64,000 nucleotides of DNA. Origin: Natrialbaceae archaeon. Its GTDB lineage: Archaea; Halobacteriota; Halobacteria; Halobacteriales; Natrialbaceae. Positions 24,699 through 34,637 of this stretch are shown here, piece by piece. Each line of letters begins with the position of its first letter. Within the stretch, counting starts at the first letter, position 1. A program made the translations under genes and the position numbers. The notes under the pieces are model-generated. The model made no database searches. It was not told the origin of the DNA and worked only from the letters and a program-made list of their open reading frames with translations. The DNA lies in the NCBI GenBank assembly GCA_003559215.1, contig PWMF01000034.1, positions 1-64,000 on the forward strand, written 5' to 3'.

Positions 24699-26957
24699 AT
24701 GGGACTCGACGAGGACTCACTGGAGTATCATCGGACGGATCCGCCGGGAAAGATCGAAATATCGACGACGAAACCGACGAATACACAACGGGATCTTTCG
24801 CTCGCGTACTCGCCCGGCGTCGCCGCTCCGTGTATGGAAATCGCCGACGACGAGGCGGATTCGTACACCTACACTGCAAAGGGGAACCTCGTCGGGGTCG
24901 TCTCGAACGGGTCGGCGGTGTTAGGCCTCGGTGACATCGGTGCAGCGGCGTCCAAACCGGTCATGGAGGGGAAGGGTGTCCTGTTCAAGCGGTTCGCCGA
25001 CATCGACGTTTTCGACATCGAACTTGACGAGGCCGACCCCGAGGAGCTCATCACGGCTACGAAGATGATGGGGCCGACGTTCGGCGGGATCAACCTCGAG
25101 GACATCAAGGCGCCCGAGTGTTTCACCATCGAGGAACGGCTCGGGGAGGAGATGGATATCCCCGTCTTCCACGACGACCAGCACGGCACCGCGATCATCT
25201 CCGGGGCCGCGCTCGTCAACGCCGCCGACATCGCGGGCAAAGAGCTCGAGGACCTCGAGGTCGTCTTCTCGGGGGCGGGCGCGAGCGCGATCGCCTCCGC
25301 CCGGTTCTACGTCTCGCTGGGCGTTCGACGGGAGAACATCACGATGTGTGACTCCACGGGCATCATCACCGAGGAGCGCGCCGCGGCCGGCGACGTCAAC
25401 GAGTACAAGCGGGAGTTCGCCCGCGACCTGCCGGAGGGCGGCCTCGCGGACGCGATGGAGGGCGCCGACGTCCTCGTCGGCCTCTCAGCTGGCGGGATCG
25501 TCTCCCAGGAGATGGTCCGCTCGATGAACGAGGATCCGATCATCTTCGCGATGGCCAACCCCGATCCCGAGATCGGCTACGAGGAGGCGAAGGCCGCCCG
25601 GGACGACACGGTCATCATGGCGACGGGCCGTTCTGACTACCCGAACCAGGTCAACAACGTGCTCGGCTTCCCCTTCATCTTCCGCGGCGCCCTCGACGTC
25701 CGGGCGACCGAGATCAACGAGGAAATGAAAGTCGCCTGCGCCCGGGCGCTCGCCCAGCTCGCCCGCGAGGACGTCCCCGACGCCGTCGTCAAGGCCTACG
25801 GCGACGAGCCGCTGCAGTACGGCCCCGACTACATCATTCCGAAGCCGGTCGACCCTCGCGTACTGTTCCGGGTCGCACCCGCTGTCGCCGAGGCGGCGAT
25901 GGACAGCGGCGCGGCCCGCACCGAGATCGACCTCGAGGAGTACGAAGAACAGCTCGAGGCCCGGCTGGGCAAGTCCCGCGAGATGATGCGGGTCGTGCTG
26001 AACAAGGCCAAGAGCGACCCCAAGCGGGTCGCGCTCGCGGAGGGCGAGAACGAGAAGATGATCCGGGCGGCCTACCAGATCCAGGAGCAGGGGATCGCGA
26101 TGCCGATCCTCATCGGCGACGAGAGCGAGATCCGCCAGACGGCCGCGAACCTCGGACTCGACTTCGAGCCCCAGGTCGCCGACCCCGCGGTCGGCGACTA
26201 CGAGGAGTACGCCGACCGACTGCACGAGCTGCGCCAGCGAAAGGGGATCACTCGAACCGAAGCCGGCGAGCTGATCGCCACCGACTCGAACTACTTCGGT
26301 AGCGTGATGGTCGAGCAGGGGGACGCGGACGCCCTGCTGACCGGCCTCTCCTATCACTACCCCTCCGCGCTGCGACCGCCGCTGCAGGTGATCGGCACCG
26401 CCGACGACGTCGACTACGCGGCCGGCGTCTACATGCTGACGTTCAAGAACCGCGTGATCTTCATCGCCGACGCGACGGTCAACCAGAACCCCGACGCGGA
26501 CGTCCTCGAGGAGGTGACCAAACAGACCGGCAAGCTCGCCCGCCGGTTCAACGTCGAGCCCCGCGCGGCCCTGCTGTCGTACTCGAACTTCGGCAGCGTC
26601 AACAACGAGGGCACCCGCAAACCCCGTCGGGCCGCAGCCCGGCTCCAGGACGACCCCGAGGTCGACTTCCCCGTCGACGGCGAGATGCAGGCCGACACCG
26701 CCGTCGTCGAGGAGATCCTCGAGGGCACCTACGGCTTCTCCGAACTCGAGGAGCCCGCGAACGTGCTCGTCTTCCCGAACCTCGAGGCGGGTAACATCGG
26801 CTACAAGCTGCTCCAGCGCCTCGGCGGCGCGGAGGCGATCGGCCCGATGCTCGTCGGCATGGACGAACCCGTCCACGTCCTCCAGCGGGGCGACGAGGTC
26901 AAGGACATCGTCAACCTGGCGGGCGTGGCGGTCGTCGACGCCCAACAGGACGAGTAG
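24699..26957 (+). CDS. maeB: NADP-type malic enzyme fused to a phosphotransacetylase-like domain
   Basis: The 752-residue protein converts malate to pyruvate and CO2 with NADP reduction. Residues 1-420 form the malic enzyme: [58 protein letters not shown] with the metal and catalytic Asp residues, and the [12 protein letters not shown] nucleotide fold. Residues from about 440 resemble phosphate acetyltransferase ([20 protein letters not shown]), which in MaeB-type enzymes is regulatory, sensing acetyl-CoA. The start is ATG 24699; the track's upstream 116 residues run through the PPAT antisense. With ppc at 53.5 kb it links C3 and C4 pools. Confidence 0.95.
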   Translation: MGLDEDSLEYHRTDPPGKIEISTTKPTNTQRDLSLAYSPGVAAPCMEIADDEADSYTYTAKGNLVGVVSNGSAVLGLGDIGAAASKPVMEGKGVLFKRFADIDVFDIELDEADPEELITATKMMGPTFGGINLEDIKAPECFTIEERLGEEMDIPVFHDDQHGTAIISGAALVNAADIAGKELEDLEVVFSGAGASAIASARFYVSLGVRRENITMCDSTGIITEERAAAGDVNEYKREFARDLPEGGLADAMEGADVLVGLSAGGIVSQEMVRSMNEDPIIFAMANPDPEIGYEEAKAARDDTVIMATGRSDYPNQVNNVLGFPFIFRGALDVRATEINEEMKVACARALAQLAREDVPDAVVKAYGDEPLQYGPDYIIPKPVDPRVLFRVAPAVAEAAMDSGAARTEIDLEEYEEQLEARLGKSREMMRVVLNKAKSDPKRVALAEGENEKMIRAAYQIQEQGIAMPILIGDESEIRQTAANLGLDFEPQVADPAVGDYEEYADRLHELRQRKGITRTEAGELIATDSNYFGSVMVEQGDADALLTGLSYHYPSALRPPLQVIGTADDVDYAAGVYMLTFKNRVIFIADATVNQNPDADVLEEVTKQTGKLARRFNVEPRAALLSYSNFGSVNNEGTRKPRRAAARLQDDPEVDFPVDGEMQADTAVVEEILEGTYGFSELEEPANVLVFPNLEAGNIGYKLLQRLGGAEAIGPMLVGMDEPVHVLQRGDEVKDIVNLAGVAVVDAQQDE

Positions 26958-27075
26958 TCGAACGGCGAGAAACCCCGCTCGCGGTCCGGTCCGCGCTCGA
27001 GTTCGCGACCGCGAGGCCGAACACCGAGATTCTTTTGTGGCCCCGATCCATCGAATTTTCACAGAGCGTCCCGCC

Positions 27076-28503
27076 ATGCCACACCGATCCCAGTCTCCGC
27101 TCGCCAACTCCGACTCCGCTGCATCGACCGACGCGCGTCCTCGCAGACGGTTCCTCCAGACCGCGGGCGTCGCCGCGACCGCAGGGCTCGCGGGCTGTGC
27201 CCTGTGGGAGCCGACGGACGACGACGAGTCCGCCACGAACGGCGGCGACCCGGACGTCGCAGACGACGTCTCGTCGTACGCAACTCACCCCGACGACGAC
27301 GTGACGATGTTCCGGCGCGGGTTGCGTCGACTCGGCTACTTTCCCGACGAGACCGTCCCCGACTCGGTCAGCGTCAACTGGTCGTTCCCGATCAACAACG
27401 TCGGCCACACCGCGGCGAAGTCGAGCCCGCTGCCGACCCCCGACGGCGAGACGATCGTGATCGCCGGTGATACGGGCTTCGTCCACGGCGTCCAGCCCTC
27501 GGGCGAACCCCGCTGGCTGACCGAAACGGGGGCGACGGATCTGGGCTTTCACGGCTCGCCGGCGATCGTCGACGACACCGCCTACATCGGCGGCTACGAC
27601 GGCGATCTGTACGCGATCGACGTCGAGACCGGCGAGATCGTCTGGCGAACCCGCGCCCACGAACTCGAGGGGACGCTGGCGATCGGCTCGAGCCCGGCCT
27701 ACTACGACGGGACGCTGTACGTGATCGCCGAGTACGGCAGCCCCTCCTCGGGTGCGCTGTGGACGTTCGACGCGGCGACGGGTGAACCCACCTGGCACGA
27801 CGACCGCATCTGGGGACAGCCCCACCCCTCGCCGACCGTCGACCTCGAGACGGGTCGGATCTGTGCGGGCTCGAACGACGGCGTCGTCTACTGCTGGGAG
27901 TTCCCCTCGCTCGAGTTCGCCTGGGAGTACCAGACCGGCGGCGAGGACGGCCCCGACGGCGAGGCAAAGGCCGACGGCGAGTTCAACCTCGGCGCGGAGA
28001 TCAAGGGGACGATCGCGGCCCACGACGGCTACGGCTACGTCGGCTCCTGGGACGAGCGCTTTCACTGCCTCGACCTCGAGGACGGCACCGAGGAGTGGAC
28101 CTTCGAGTTCGAGAACCGCTCGATGGCCAACCCCGCGCTCGATCCCGAGGAGGACGTCGTCTACACCGGGAGCAACGACGACCACGTCTACGCGATCGAC
28201 TGCGAGACCGGCGAGGAGCTGTGGTCGACCGACGTCAACGGCTCGATCATCGGCGCGGTGACCGCCACCGCCGGAACCATCCTCGTCGGCTCCTACGACT
28301 CGCATCTGTACGCACTGGACAAGGAGACCGGGGAACGGCGCTGGCGGGTACAGAACCGCGGCCACGTCACGAGCGCGCCGGTTCCCCACGACGGTCGGAT
28401 CTACTACGCCGAACGGGGCGTGTTTACGAACTACTGGGACGACGACGAGGAGACGATCCTCGAGGAGCCGGGCCACGCCTACTGTCTGGTCCCCGAGGAG
28501 TGA
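27076..28503 (+). CDS. Tat lipoprotein with PQQ-like beta-propeller repeats
   Basis: The 475-residue protein starts MPHRSQSP and carries the Tat lipoprotein signal RRRFLQTAGVAATAGLAGC, so it is lipid-anchored outside the cell. The mature part is a chain of blades of the PQQ/pyrrolo-quinoline type: YAIDVETGEIVWRTRA, WTFDAATGEPTW, VYAIDCETGEELWSTDV and LYALDKETGERRWRVQN, roughly seven repeats. There is no catalytic dehydrogenase signature, so it may be a scaffold or sensor rather than an enzyme. It stands alone, 118 bp after malic enzyme. Confidence 0.9.
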   Translation: MPHRSQSPLANSDSAASTDARPRRRFLQTAGVAATAGLAGCALWEPTDDDESATNGGDPDVADDVSSYATHPDDDVTMFRRGLRRLGYFPDETVPDSVSVNWSFPINNVGHTAAKSSPLPTPDGETIVIAGDTGFVHGVQPSGEPRWLTETGATDLGFHGSPAIVDDTAYIGGYDGDLYAIDVETGEIVWRTRAHELEGTLAIGSSPAYYDGTLYVIAEYGSPSSGALWTFDAATGEPTWHDDRIWGQPHPSPTVDLETGRICAGSNDGVVYCWEFPSLEFAWEYQTGGEDGPDGEAKADGEFNLGAEIKGTIAAHDGYGYVGSWDERFHCLDLEDGTEEWTFEFENRSMANPALDPEEDVVYTGSNDDHVYAIDCETGEELWSTDVNGSIIGAVTATAGTILVGSYDSHLYALDKETGERRWRVQNRGHVTSAPVPHDGRIYYAERGVFTNYWDDDEETILEEPGHAYCLVPEE

Positions 28504-28575
28504 GCGTCAGCCGGGCGAAATCGGCGCTCGATCCGAAAGCGTGGATTCAAGTATCCGCCGGGCCGTTGTCCGGGT

Positions 28576-28947
28576 ATGCAAAACCAGGGACGCTCCACGC
28601 GCAAGCGAACCGGTGGCCGACTGAAGAACGTCCGGAAGCGCCGCAAGAACGAACTCGGTCGACTGCCGACCGAGACCCAGGTCGGCGAGCCCCGATTCCG
28701 CGTCGTCGACGTCCGCGGTAGCAACACGAAGACCCGCGCCCTCGCGACGAACGTCGCAAGCGTCAACAAGGGCGGCGAGACCGTCACCGCGGAGATCGAG
28801 GACGTCGTCGAGAACGACGCCAACCCGAACTACGTCCGACGGAATATCATCACGAAGGGCGCCGTCGTCGAGACCTCCGAGGGTCAGGCCCGCGTGACGT
28901 CCCGACCCGGCCAGACCGGTCAGGTCAACGCCGTTCTCCTCGAGTAG
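28576..28947 (+). CDS. rps8e: 30S ribosomal protein S8e
   Basis: The 123-residue protein is archaeal S8e, part of the small ribosomal subunit. It starts MQNQGRSTRKRTGGRLKNVR, the conserved basic tail, and carries TRALATNVASVNKGGETVTA, ANPNYVRRNIITKGAVVET and the C-terminal TSRPGQTGQVNAVLLE. Length is normal. It is monocistronic, 72 bp after the PQQ lipoprotein gene. Confidence 0.97.
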   Translation: MQNQGRSTRKRTGGRLKNVRKRRKNELGRLPTETQVGEPRFRVVDVRGSNTKTRALATNVASVNKGGETVTAEIEDVVENDANPNYVRRNIITKGAVVETSEGQARVTSRPGQTGQVNAVLLE

Positions 28948-29010
28948 TCTGCACAACCGTTCTCTCGGATACTCGCTTCGCGTAGCGACGGCGCCGAGAG
29001 ACGGAACGGA

Positions 29011-29235
29011 TCACCGCCACTCCTCGAGGTCGACGAAGTCGCTTGCGTTCGCCGTCAGCCACGCCGTCCGCGTCACCGCGTTCGAACGATTGGCCGGGTA
29101 GACGGTCCGCCGATCCGGTTGGTTCTCCTCGCTGACGACGACGGCCGCGAGCCGCTCCGTCGTCGGTCTCGAGGAGCCAGCGCCGGTCGATCGCCCGCGG
29201 CCCGTTCCGTTGTCAGGAGTTGTGGATTCGTGCAT
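29011..29235 (-). CDS. Small haloarchaeal protein (DUF7511-like)
   Basis: I take the inner Met at 29235 (MHESTTPDNGTG), giving 74 residues; the upstream residues of the track ORF look non-coding. The pattern LAAVVVSEENQPDRRTVYPA with TAWLTANASDFVDLEEWR fits a family of short haloarchaeal proteins with a Trp/Asp-rich C terminus and no known function. It is convergent with S8e. The 238-bp gap up to the next gene (29236-29473) holds no gene I can support. Confidence 0.65.
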   Translation of the reverse strand: MHESTTPDNGTGRGRSTGAGSSRPTTERLAAVVVSEENQPDRRTVYPANRSNAVTRTAWLTANASDFVDLEEWR

Positions 29236-29473
29236 GGTCGCTCTGGCACCGAGTGCCACGTCCGTTCGGAGGCGAGGTCGGAAGAAAGCGATTGCTAGTT
29301 GTAATACCGATCCCTCCGTACCCGTCACGTTCAGGCAGTACGGGTCCGTACCGAGGACGATGGTGTGGGGCCGCGGATCGAGCAGAGACTGGACCCATAC
29401 GGACTGCTGTAACTCAGTTCCGTGCAACCGCGACCGTCCTGCGATCACCGGTAAATCGTTACAGCAGACCGTA

Positions 29474-30469
29474 TCAGGGACGCGGTGCCGCCTTCTGTAA
29501 CGCCGTCTCGGCGATGTTGCCGCCGTAGTCGGCGCTTCTGGATAGCGAGTCGACGATCAGCCCCAGCGACTGGGCCTGTACCGGCTCGAGGTCCCGGAGG
29601 ATGTCGTCGATGTAACGGGTGTGTTCGTCGATGTCGAGGACCGCCTCGTGGGCCGCGTGGCCGAGCCGGTTGGCTTCGTCGGTCTCGTCGGCGAACAGCG
29701 CGTCCATCGCCTTCTCGAGGACGTCGGCGGCGTCGGTCCGCAAGGCGATCAGTGCCTCGGCGACGTCCTCGGGGATCGCATCGAGTTTGAGCGCGAGGTT
29801 GGAGATCTTGGCGGCGTGGTCGGCGACCCGCTCGAGCTGGCGGGCGCTCGAGTGGAAGTCGAAACAGTCCTCCCGGGGGACGCCGAGCTCCTCGGCGGCC
29901 CTGGGCGAACGAAGCGTGGCGCGGAAGATCCGCGAGACGACCAGCCAGAGCCGGTCGACGTCGTCGTCGCGCTCGATGACGTCCTGGGCGATGTCGTCGT
30001 CGTTCTCGACGAGGGCGGTGACGGCGTCGGAAAGCATCGAGGTGGCGATCAGGCGCATCCGGGAGACGGCGTTGACGATCGACAGCTCCGAGGAGTCGAG
30101 CAGGTCCTGAATGACGACGCTGTCGGTCGTCTCCTCCAGGACCTCGACGCCGACGAGGCTCTGGGTCGCGTCCCGGATCGCCCGGCGCTGGTCGGTCGTG
30201 ATCCGAGTCGCCTCGAGGCGGATGATGTCGAACCCGCTGACGTACATCGTCATTACCGCCCGGGTGAGGCGCTCGCCCTCGAGATCCGAGACGTCGAGGG
30301 TCCCTTCCTGGCGGTCGGTCTCGCTTGCCGGCGTCAGGAGGAGGGAATCATCCTCCGGATAGCACTCTACCGTCGTTCCCGCGCCGATCCCGTTGTCGGT
30401 CGCCCAGCTCTTCGGGAGCGAAACGGTGTACGTAGACCCCCCCGTCACCTGGACCTTTCGCGTCTCCAT
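29474..30469 (-). CDS. Phosphate uptake regulator, AbrB domain fused to two PhoU domains
   Basis: The N-terminal 45 residues (METRKVQVTGGSTYTVSLPKSWA) are an AbrB/SpoVT-type DNA-binding domain. From about residue 100 follow two PhoU-like helical bundles with the metal-binding E/D-rich motifs (IERDDDVDRLW; QLERVADHAAKISNLAL; LSRSADYGGNIAE). Such fusions are transcription factors tied to phosphate status. It is divergent from pstS across a 200-bp promoter region and may regulate pst directly (inference). The start at 30469 (METRK) is preferred over MGMETRK at 30475. Confidence 0.9.
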   Translation of the reverse strand: METRKVQVTGGSTYTVSLPKSWATDNGIGAGTTVECYPEDDSLLLTPASETDRQEGTLDVSDLEGERLTRAVMTMYVSGFDIIRLEATRITTDQRRAIRDATQSLVGVEVLEETTDSVVIQDLLDSSELSIVNAVSRMRLIATSMLSDAVTALVENDDDIAQDVIERDDDVDRLWLVVSRIFRATLRSPRAAEELGVPREDCFDFHSSARQLERVADHAAKISNLALKLDAIPEDVAEALIALRTDAADVLEKAMDALFADETDEANRLGHAAHEAVLDIDEHTRYIDDILRDLEPVQAQSLGLIVDSLSRSADYGGNIAETALQKAAPRP

Positions 30470-30479
30470 ACCCACCGGT

Positions 30480-30671
30480 TTTCGCCGAGGGAAGATAAAC
30501 GCAACTTACCTCTATAGAGAGCTCGAGCGAGTCGTAGAAGCATATATGTTAGCCTATAAGGCTTCTACGCGCGTATTCGGTTTCTTACAACACTGTGAAA
30601 CCGTGCCGAACATAGCAGTATATAGTAAACATAGTAGGGTACTTAGACGCTATCTCCGATAGGAGACAGTG
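30480..30671 (+). promoter_or_regulatory. Divergent promoter region between the AbrB-PhoU regulator and pstS
   Basis: This gap is strikingly AT-rich for the genome. GTAGAAGC (30534-30541) and GCTTCTAC (30561-30568) form a perfect 8-bp inverted repeat around CATATATG and CCTATAAGG, TATA-like sequences facing both ways. A second box, GTATATAG near 30620, is about 50 bp before pstS. This layout fits a phosphate-responsive operator controlling both directions; the binding protein is not known from sequence. Confidence 0.6.
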
Positions 30672-31709
30672 ATGGGACACGAGCCGACAGCCAGTTTCGG
30701 CGAGGCGGTTTCTCGCCGCCGGTTCTTACTCGGTGCCTCGAGCGCGGGCCTGTCCGGGCTGGCTGGATGTATCGTACACGGGGAGGAGAGCGATCTATCC
30801 GGCGAGATCAGGGTCGACGGAAGCAATACGGTACTTCCCCACTCCGCGTCCGTCGCGGAGGAGTTCATGTGGAAGCACAACGACGTAATCGTCCCCGTCC
30901 GCGGGTCGGGAACCGGGGCCGGCTTCCAGCAGTTCTGCAACGGGTCGACCGAGGTGCAGAACGCAAGTCGGACCATCTCCGAGGACGACGAAGAACCGAT
31001 ATGCGAGGAAAACGGCGTCGAGTGGGTCCGGCTCGAGGTCGCCCTCGACGGGCTGGCGATCTACGCGCATCCGGACAACGACTGGTGTGACTGCCTGACA
31101 GTCGAGGAACTCGAGGCGATCTGGGAGCCCAACACCGAGGTCGAGACCTGGAGCGACATCCGCGAGGAGTGGCCCGACGAGGAGCTCTCGCGGTACGGCC
31201 GCGACACCGCCTCGGGAACGTTCGATTACTTCACGGAGGCGATCACGGGCAACGTCGGCGCGATCACGAACGACTACAGCCCGAGCGCGGATACGAACGT
31301 CATCATCCGAGGCGTTTCGGGCGACATCGGCGCGATCGGCTTTGGCGGCGCGGGCTACTACTACGAGAACGAGGACGACCTGAAGCTGATCGCCGTCGAC
31401 GACGGCGACGGCTGCGTGCTGCCCGAGCGCGAAACTGTCGAGCAGGAGGAGTACACGCCCCTGACTCGACCGCTGTTCGCGTACTTCCGGAGGGACGCGC
31501 TCGAACAGGAGGAAGTCCGGGAGTACGGTCGCTTTTATTTCGACGAGATCGACGACGAGGCCGAAGAGGCCGACATCGTCGAGGACGGCGAGACGCTCAC
31601 CTGGACCCAGTGGGCGGCTCGTCGGGTCGGCTTCTACGGAATCCCCGACGAGACCGTCGAGGAGAGTCGGGAGACGCTCGAGGAAGCCATCCAGGAGGTC
31701 GCCCGATGA
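30672..31709 (+). CDS. pstS: Phosphate-binding lipoprotein PstS
   Basis: PstS captures phosphate outside the cell for the Pst importer. The Tat lipoprotein signal SRRRFLLGASSAGLSGLAGC places the anchor Cys near residue 36. The mature domain shows the family's GEIRVDGSNTVLP, RGSGTGAGFQQFCNGSTEVQNASR and RDTASGTFDYFTEAI, the loops that wrap the phosphate. Length of 345 residues is normal. I start at ATG 30672; the track's GTG lies one codon earlier. The stop overlaps the pstC start (ATGA). Confidence 0.95.
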   Translation: MGHEPTASFGEAVSRRRFLLGASSAGLSGLAGCIVHGEESDLSGEIRVDGSNTVLPHSASVAEEFMWKHNDVIVPVRGSGTGAGFQQFCNGSTEVQNASRTISEDDEEPICEENGVEWVRLEVALDGLAIYAHPDNDWCDCLTVEELEAIWEPNTEVETWSDIREEWPDEELSRYGRDTASGTFDYFTEAITGNVGAITNDYSPSADTNVIIRGVSGDIGAIGFGGAGYYYENEDDLKLIAVDDGDGCVLPERETVEQEEYTPLTRPLFAYFRRDALEQEEVREYGRFYFDEIDDEAEEADIVEDGETLTWTQWAARRVGFYGIPDETVEESRETLEEAIQEVAR

Positions 31710-32632
31710 GCACGAAATCGGACGCCCCCGATCTCTCCGACGCCGGTGGGGACCTCGAAAGTCGAATGAACGATATCACGCGGTGGATCTTCCTCTCGTG
31801 TGCCCTCGTCACGGTCCTCACGACGATCGGCATCTTCGCCGTCCTGCTGTTTGGCTCCTACGGCTTCTTCAGCGACGTCTCGCTGATCGAGTACTTCACC
31901 GGAACCGAATGGTATCCGGTCGCCCACGAGCCGAGCTTCGGTGTCCTCCCGCTGGTCTGGGGGACGATGGTCGTCACGATCGGCTCCGCGCTGGTCGCGA
32001 TCCCGCTCGGAACGGCGACCGCGATCTATCTGAGCGAGTACGCCGACCGCCGCGTCCGGAAGATTTTGAAGCCGACGCTCGAGATCCTGGCCGGGGTCCC
32101 GACGATCGTCTACGGCTTCTTCGCCCTCTCGTTCGTGACGCCGGTGATCCAGCGCGTCTTTCCCGAAACGGGGACGTTCAACGCGCTGTCGGCGTCGCTC
32201 GTCGTCGGGATCATGATCATCCCGATGGTCTCGAGCCTGAGCGAGGACGCGATGAGTTCGGTGCCGGACGAGCTCCGAAACGCCGCCTACGGGCTCGGCG
32301 CGACGAAGTTCGAGGTGTCGACGAGCGTCGTCGTCCCGGCGGCGCTGTCGGGAATCATCGCCTCGTACATCCTCGCGCTCTCGCGGGCGATCGGCGAGAC
32401 GATGATCGTCGCGCTCGCGATGGGGAACAGTCCGCAGATCACGACGAACGTTTTAGACGAGATGCAGACGATGACCGCGTTCATGGTCGATATCGCCATC
32501 AGTGACGCTTCGGCGGGGTCGGTCGGCTATCAGAGCCTCTTCGCCGTCGGGCTGACGCTGTTCGCCATGACGCTGTCGCTGAACCTGTTCAGTATGTGGG
32601 TCAAATCGCGCTACCGGGAGGAGTACCAATGA
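31706..32632 (+). CDS. pstC: Phosphate ABC transporter permease PstC
   Basis: The 308-residue permease starts within the pstS stop codon. Blocks typical of PstC are [35 protein letters not shown] and the EAA loop region [20 protein letters not shown] followed by [16 protein letters not shown]. About six hydrophobic helices are visible after a 27-residue cytoplasmic leader. Its end overlaps pstA by 4 bp. Confidence 0.95.
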   Translation: MSTKSDAPDLSDAGGDLESRMNDITRWIFLSCALVTVLTTIGIFAVLLFGSYGFFSDVSLIEYFTGTEWYPVAHEPSFGVLPLVWGTMVVTIGSALVAIPLGTATAIYLSEYADRRVRKILKPTLEILAGVPTIVYGFFALSFVTPVIQRVFPETGTFNALSASLVVGIMIIPMVSSLSEDAMSSVPDELRNAAYGLGATKFEVSTSVVVPAALSGIIASYILALSRAIGETMIVALAMGNSPQITTNVLDEMQTMTAFMVDIAISDASAGSVGYQSLFAVGLTLFAMTLSLNLFSMWVKSRYREEYQ

Positions 32633-33537
32633 GCACCGAATCCGAGAACCCGTTTACCGAGGGTATGGACGACATCGAGCGAAAGCGGACGATCGGTCGC
32701 GTGTTCGTCGGCGTCTGCCTCGGCTCGGCGCTGGTCGGCGTCGCCGCGCTGGTCCTCCTGCTCGCCGACGTCATAATCGAGGCCTGGGGCTGGCTGACCT
32801 GGGACTTCCTGGTGTATCCGCCGACACAGTCGCCGGACAACTTCCTGGGCGGTATCCGCGGCGCGGGAATCTATCCCGCCATCGTCGGTTCGATCTTCCT
32901 CATCGCGCTCACTGCCGTCTTCACGCTCTTTCTGGGTGTCGGCGCGGCGATCTATTTGGAGGAGTACGCACCCGAGAACCACCTTACGTCGTTTATCGAG
33001 GCGAACATCGCCAACCTGGCGGGCGTCCCCTCGATCGTCTACGGCCTGCTCGGGCTGGCCGTCTTCGTTCGCGGCGCACAGCTGGGTGCCGTGTTGCTCG
33101 CCGGCGCGCTCACCCTGACGCTGCTCATCCTCCCGATCGTCATCGTTTCGACCCAGGAGGCGCTCCGGGCGGTCCCCGACTCGCAGCGAAACGCGGCTTA
33201 CGGCATCGGCGCAACACAGTGGCAGGTCCCCCGCGACGTCGTCCTGCCACGGGCGCTGCCCGGAATTATGACCGGAACGATCCTCTCGCTGTCGCGGGCG
33301 ATTGGTGAGACGGCCCCCCTTATTATGGTCGGCGCGGCGACCACGATGCTCACCGCACCCGACGGCCTCCTGAGCCCGTTCAGCGCGATGCCGATGCAGA
33401 TCTTCGACTGGGCGGCGCGTCCTCAGACCGAGTTCCACCACGCCGCCGCGGCCGGGATCGTCGTCCTGCTGACGATCCTCCTGCTCATGAACCTGAGCGC
33501 GATCCTGATCCGTAACAAGTACGATCCGCGATCCTGA
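32629..33537 (+). CDS. pstA: Phosphate ABC transporter permease PstA
   Basis: The 302-residue partner permease begins MSTESENPF with ATGA overlap. PstA blocks are [34 protein letters not shown], the EAA loop [20 protein letters not shown] and [16 protein letters not shown]. Six helices are visible. It completes the membrane channel; the ATPase gene follows after an 89-bp gap that holds its own promoter-like sequence. Confidence 0.95.
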   Translation: MSTESENPFTEGMDDIERKRTIGRVFVGVCLGSALVGVAALVLLLADVIIEAWGWLTWDFLVYPPTQSPDNFLGGIRGAGIYPAIVGSIFLIALTAVFTLFLGVGAAIYLEEYAPENHLTSFIEANIANLAGVPSIVYGLLGLAVFVRGAQLGAVLLAGALTLTLLILPIVIVSTQEALRAVPDSQRNAAYGIGATQWQVPRDVVLPRALPGIMTGTILSLSRAIGETAPLIMVGAATTMLTAPDGLLSPFSAMPMQIFDWAARPQTEFHHAAAAGIVVLLTILLLMNLSAILIRNKYDPRS

Positions 33538-33559
33538 CCCTGGTCGGGTTCGACACCCG

Positions 33560-33603
33560 TTGTCGCTATAGCTCTATATAGTTGTCATAGCATGGTATTT
33601 AGG
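33560..33603 (+). promoter_or_regulatory. Promoter-like AT-rich patch before pstB
   Basis: GCTATAGC, CTATATAG and GGTATTTAGG follow one another within 40 bases between pstA and pstB. GCTATAGC and CTATATAG are palindromes. The position allows a separate pstB transcript. Confidence 0.45.
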
Positions 33604-33626
33604 CGACCTCCTCCTCGAACGACCCG

Positions 33627-34601
33627 ATGACGGACGAAACGATCGGTCAGCTCGACAGGCTCAAACATACTATCGGGAGCCGTTTCGAAACACGTAACCC
33701 CCTCAGAGCGAATGCCGAGACAACGGATATGACCGCCGAGGCCGGACAATCGGACGTTGCCGTATCGGAGAGCGAGGAGACCCAACCGACCTCGAGCGGT
33801 AGCGCCGAGATGTCGGCATCCGATAGGCCGCTCGGGACGCCCCGCGTCGACGACGCCGTGATCGAGGCCCGCGACCTCGACGTCTTCTACGGGGATACAC
33901 AGGCCCTCAACGAGATCAATATGGACATCCCCGAGCAGGGTGTTACCGCGCTGATCGGTCCCTCTGGCTGTGGGAAGTCGACCTTCCTCCGCTCGATCAA
34001 CCGGATGAACGACCTGATCGACGTTGCCCGCGTCGAGGGCGACCTCTACTTCCACGGGAAAAACATCTACGATAAGGACGTCGACCCCGTCGCCCTGCGC
34101 CGGAAGATCGGGATGGTGTTCCAGAAACCCAACCCCTTCCCCAAATCGATCTTCGACAACGTCGCCTACGGCCTGCGCGTCCAGGGGAAAGACGACGACG
34201 TCGAGGAGAAAGTCCACCAGGCCCTCGAACGCGCGGCGCTCATCGACGAGGTCGAAGATCAGCTCGACTCGAGCGGGCTCGACCTCTCCGGCGGGCAACA
34301 GCAGCGTCTCTGTATCGCCCGCGCGATCGCGACCGACCCGGAGGTCGTCCTGATGGACGAGCCCGCCTCGGCGCTCGACCCGGTTGCGACCTCGAAGATC
34401 GAGGACTTGGTCGAGGAACTCGCCGAGGAGTACACCGTCGTAATCGTCACCCACAACATGCAGCAGGCGGCCCGCATCTCCGACAAGACCGCCGTTTTCC
34501 TCACCGGGGGCCACCTCGTCGAGTTCGACGACACGAACAAGATCTTCGAAAACCCCCAGAGCGACCGCGTCGAGGACTACATCACCGGCAAGTTCGGCTG
34601 A
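33627..34601 (+). CDS. pstB: Phosphate ABC transporter ATPase PstB with long N-terminal extension
   Basis: The ATPase domain begins near residue 76 and has Walker [10 protein letters not shown] (111-119), the Q loop [13 protein letters not shown] typical of PstB, signature [15 protein letters not shown] and Walker [13 protein letters not shown]. The first 75 residues are extra: a short basic stretch, then an acidic Ser/Thr/Glu-rich linker. Bacterial PstB is about 257 residues, this one 324. A later Met (33729) would remove 34 residues of the extension. The upstream promoter-like patch supports the long form. Confidence 0.94.
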   Translation: MTDETIGQLDRLKHTIGSRFETRNPLRANAETTDMTAEAGQSDVAVSESEETQPTSSGSAEMSASDRPLGTPRVDDAVIEARDLDVFYGDTQALNEINMDIPEQGVTALIGPSGCGKSTFLRSINRMNDLIDVARVEGDLYFHGKNIYDKDVDPVALRRKIGMVFQKPNPFPKSIFDNVAYGLRVQGKDDDVEEKVHQALERAALIDEVEDQLDSSGLDLSGGQQQRLCIARAIATDPEVVLMDEPASALDPVATSKIEDLVEELAEEYTVVIVTHNMQQAARISDKTAVFLTGGHLVEFDDTNKIFENPQSDRVEDYITGKFG

Positions 34602-34637
34602 CCATCCCTGCCGAATTCGGTCGGCGGTCTCGCCTTT

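Noticed and set aside
25485-27236. 583-aa minus-strand ORF
   Set aside because: Antisense shadow of malic enzyme with typical VGD/RVDRL composition.
29210-29528. Short plus-strand ORFs near 29.3 kb
   Set aside because: Basic, Arg/Gly-rich frames across a promoter region, without gene-like third positions.
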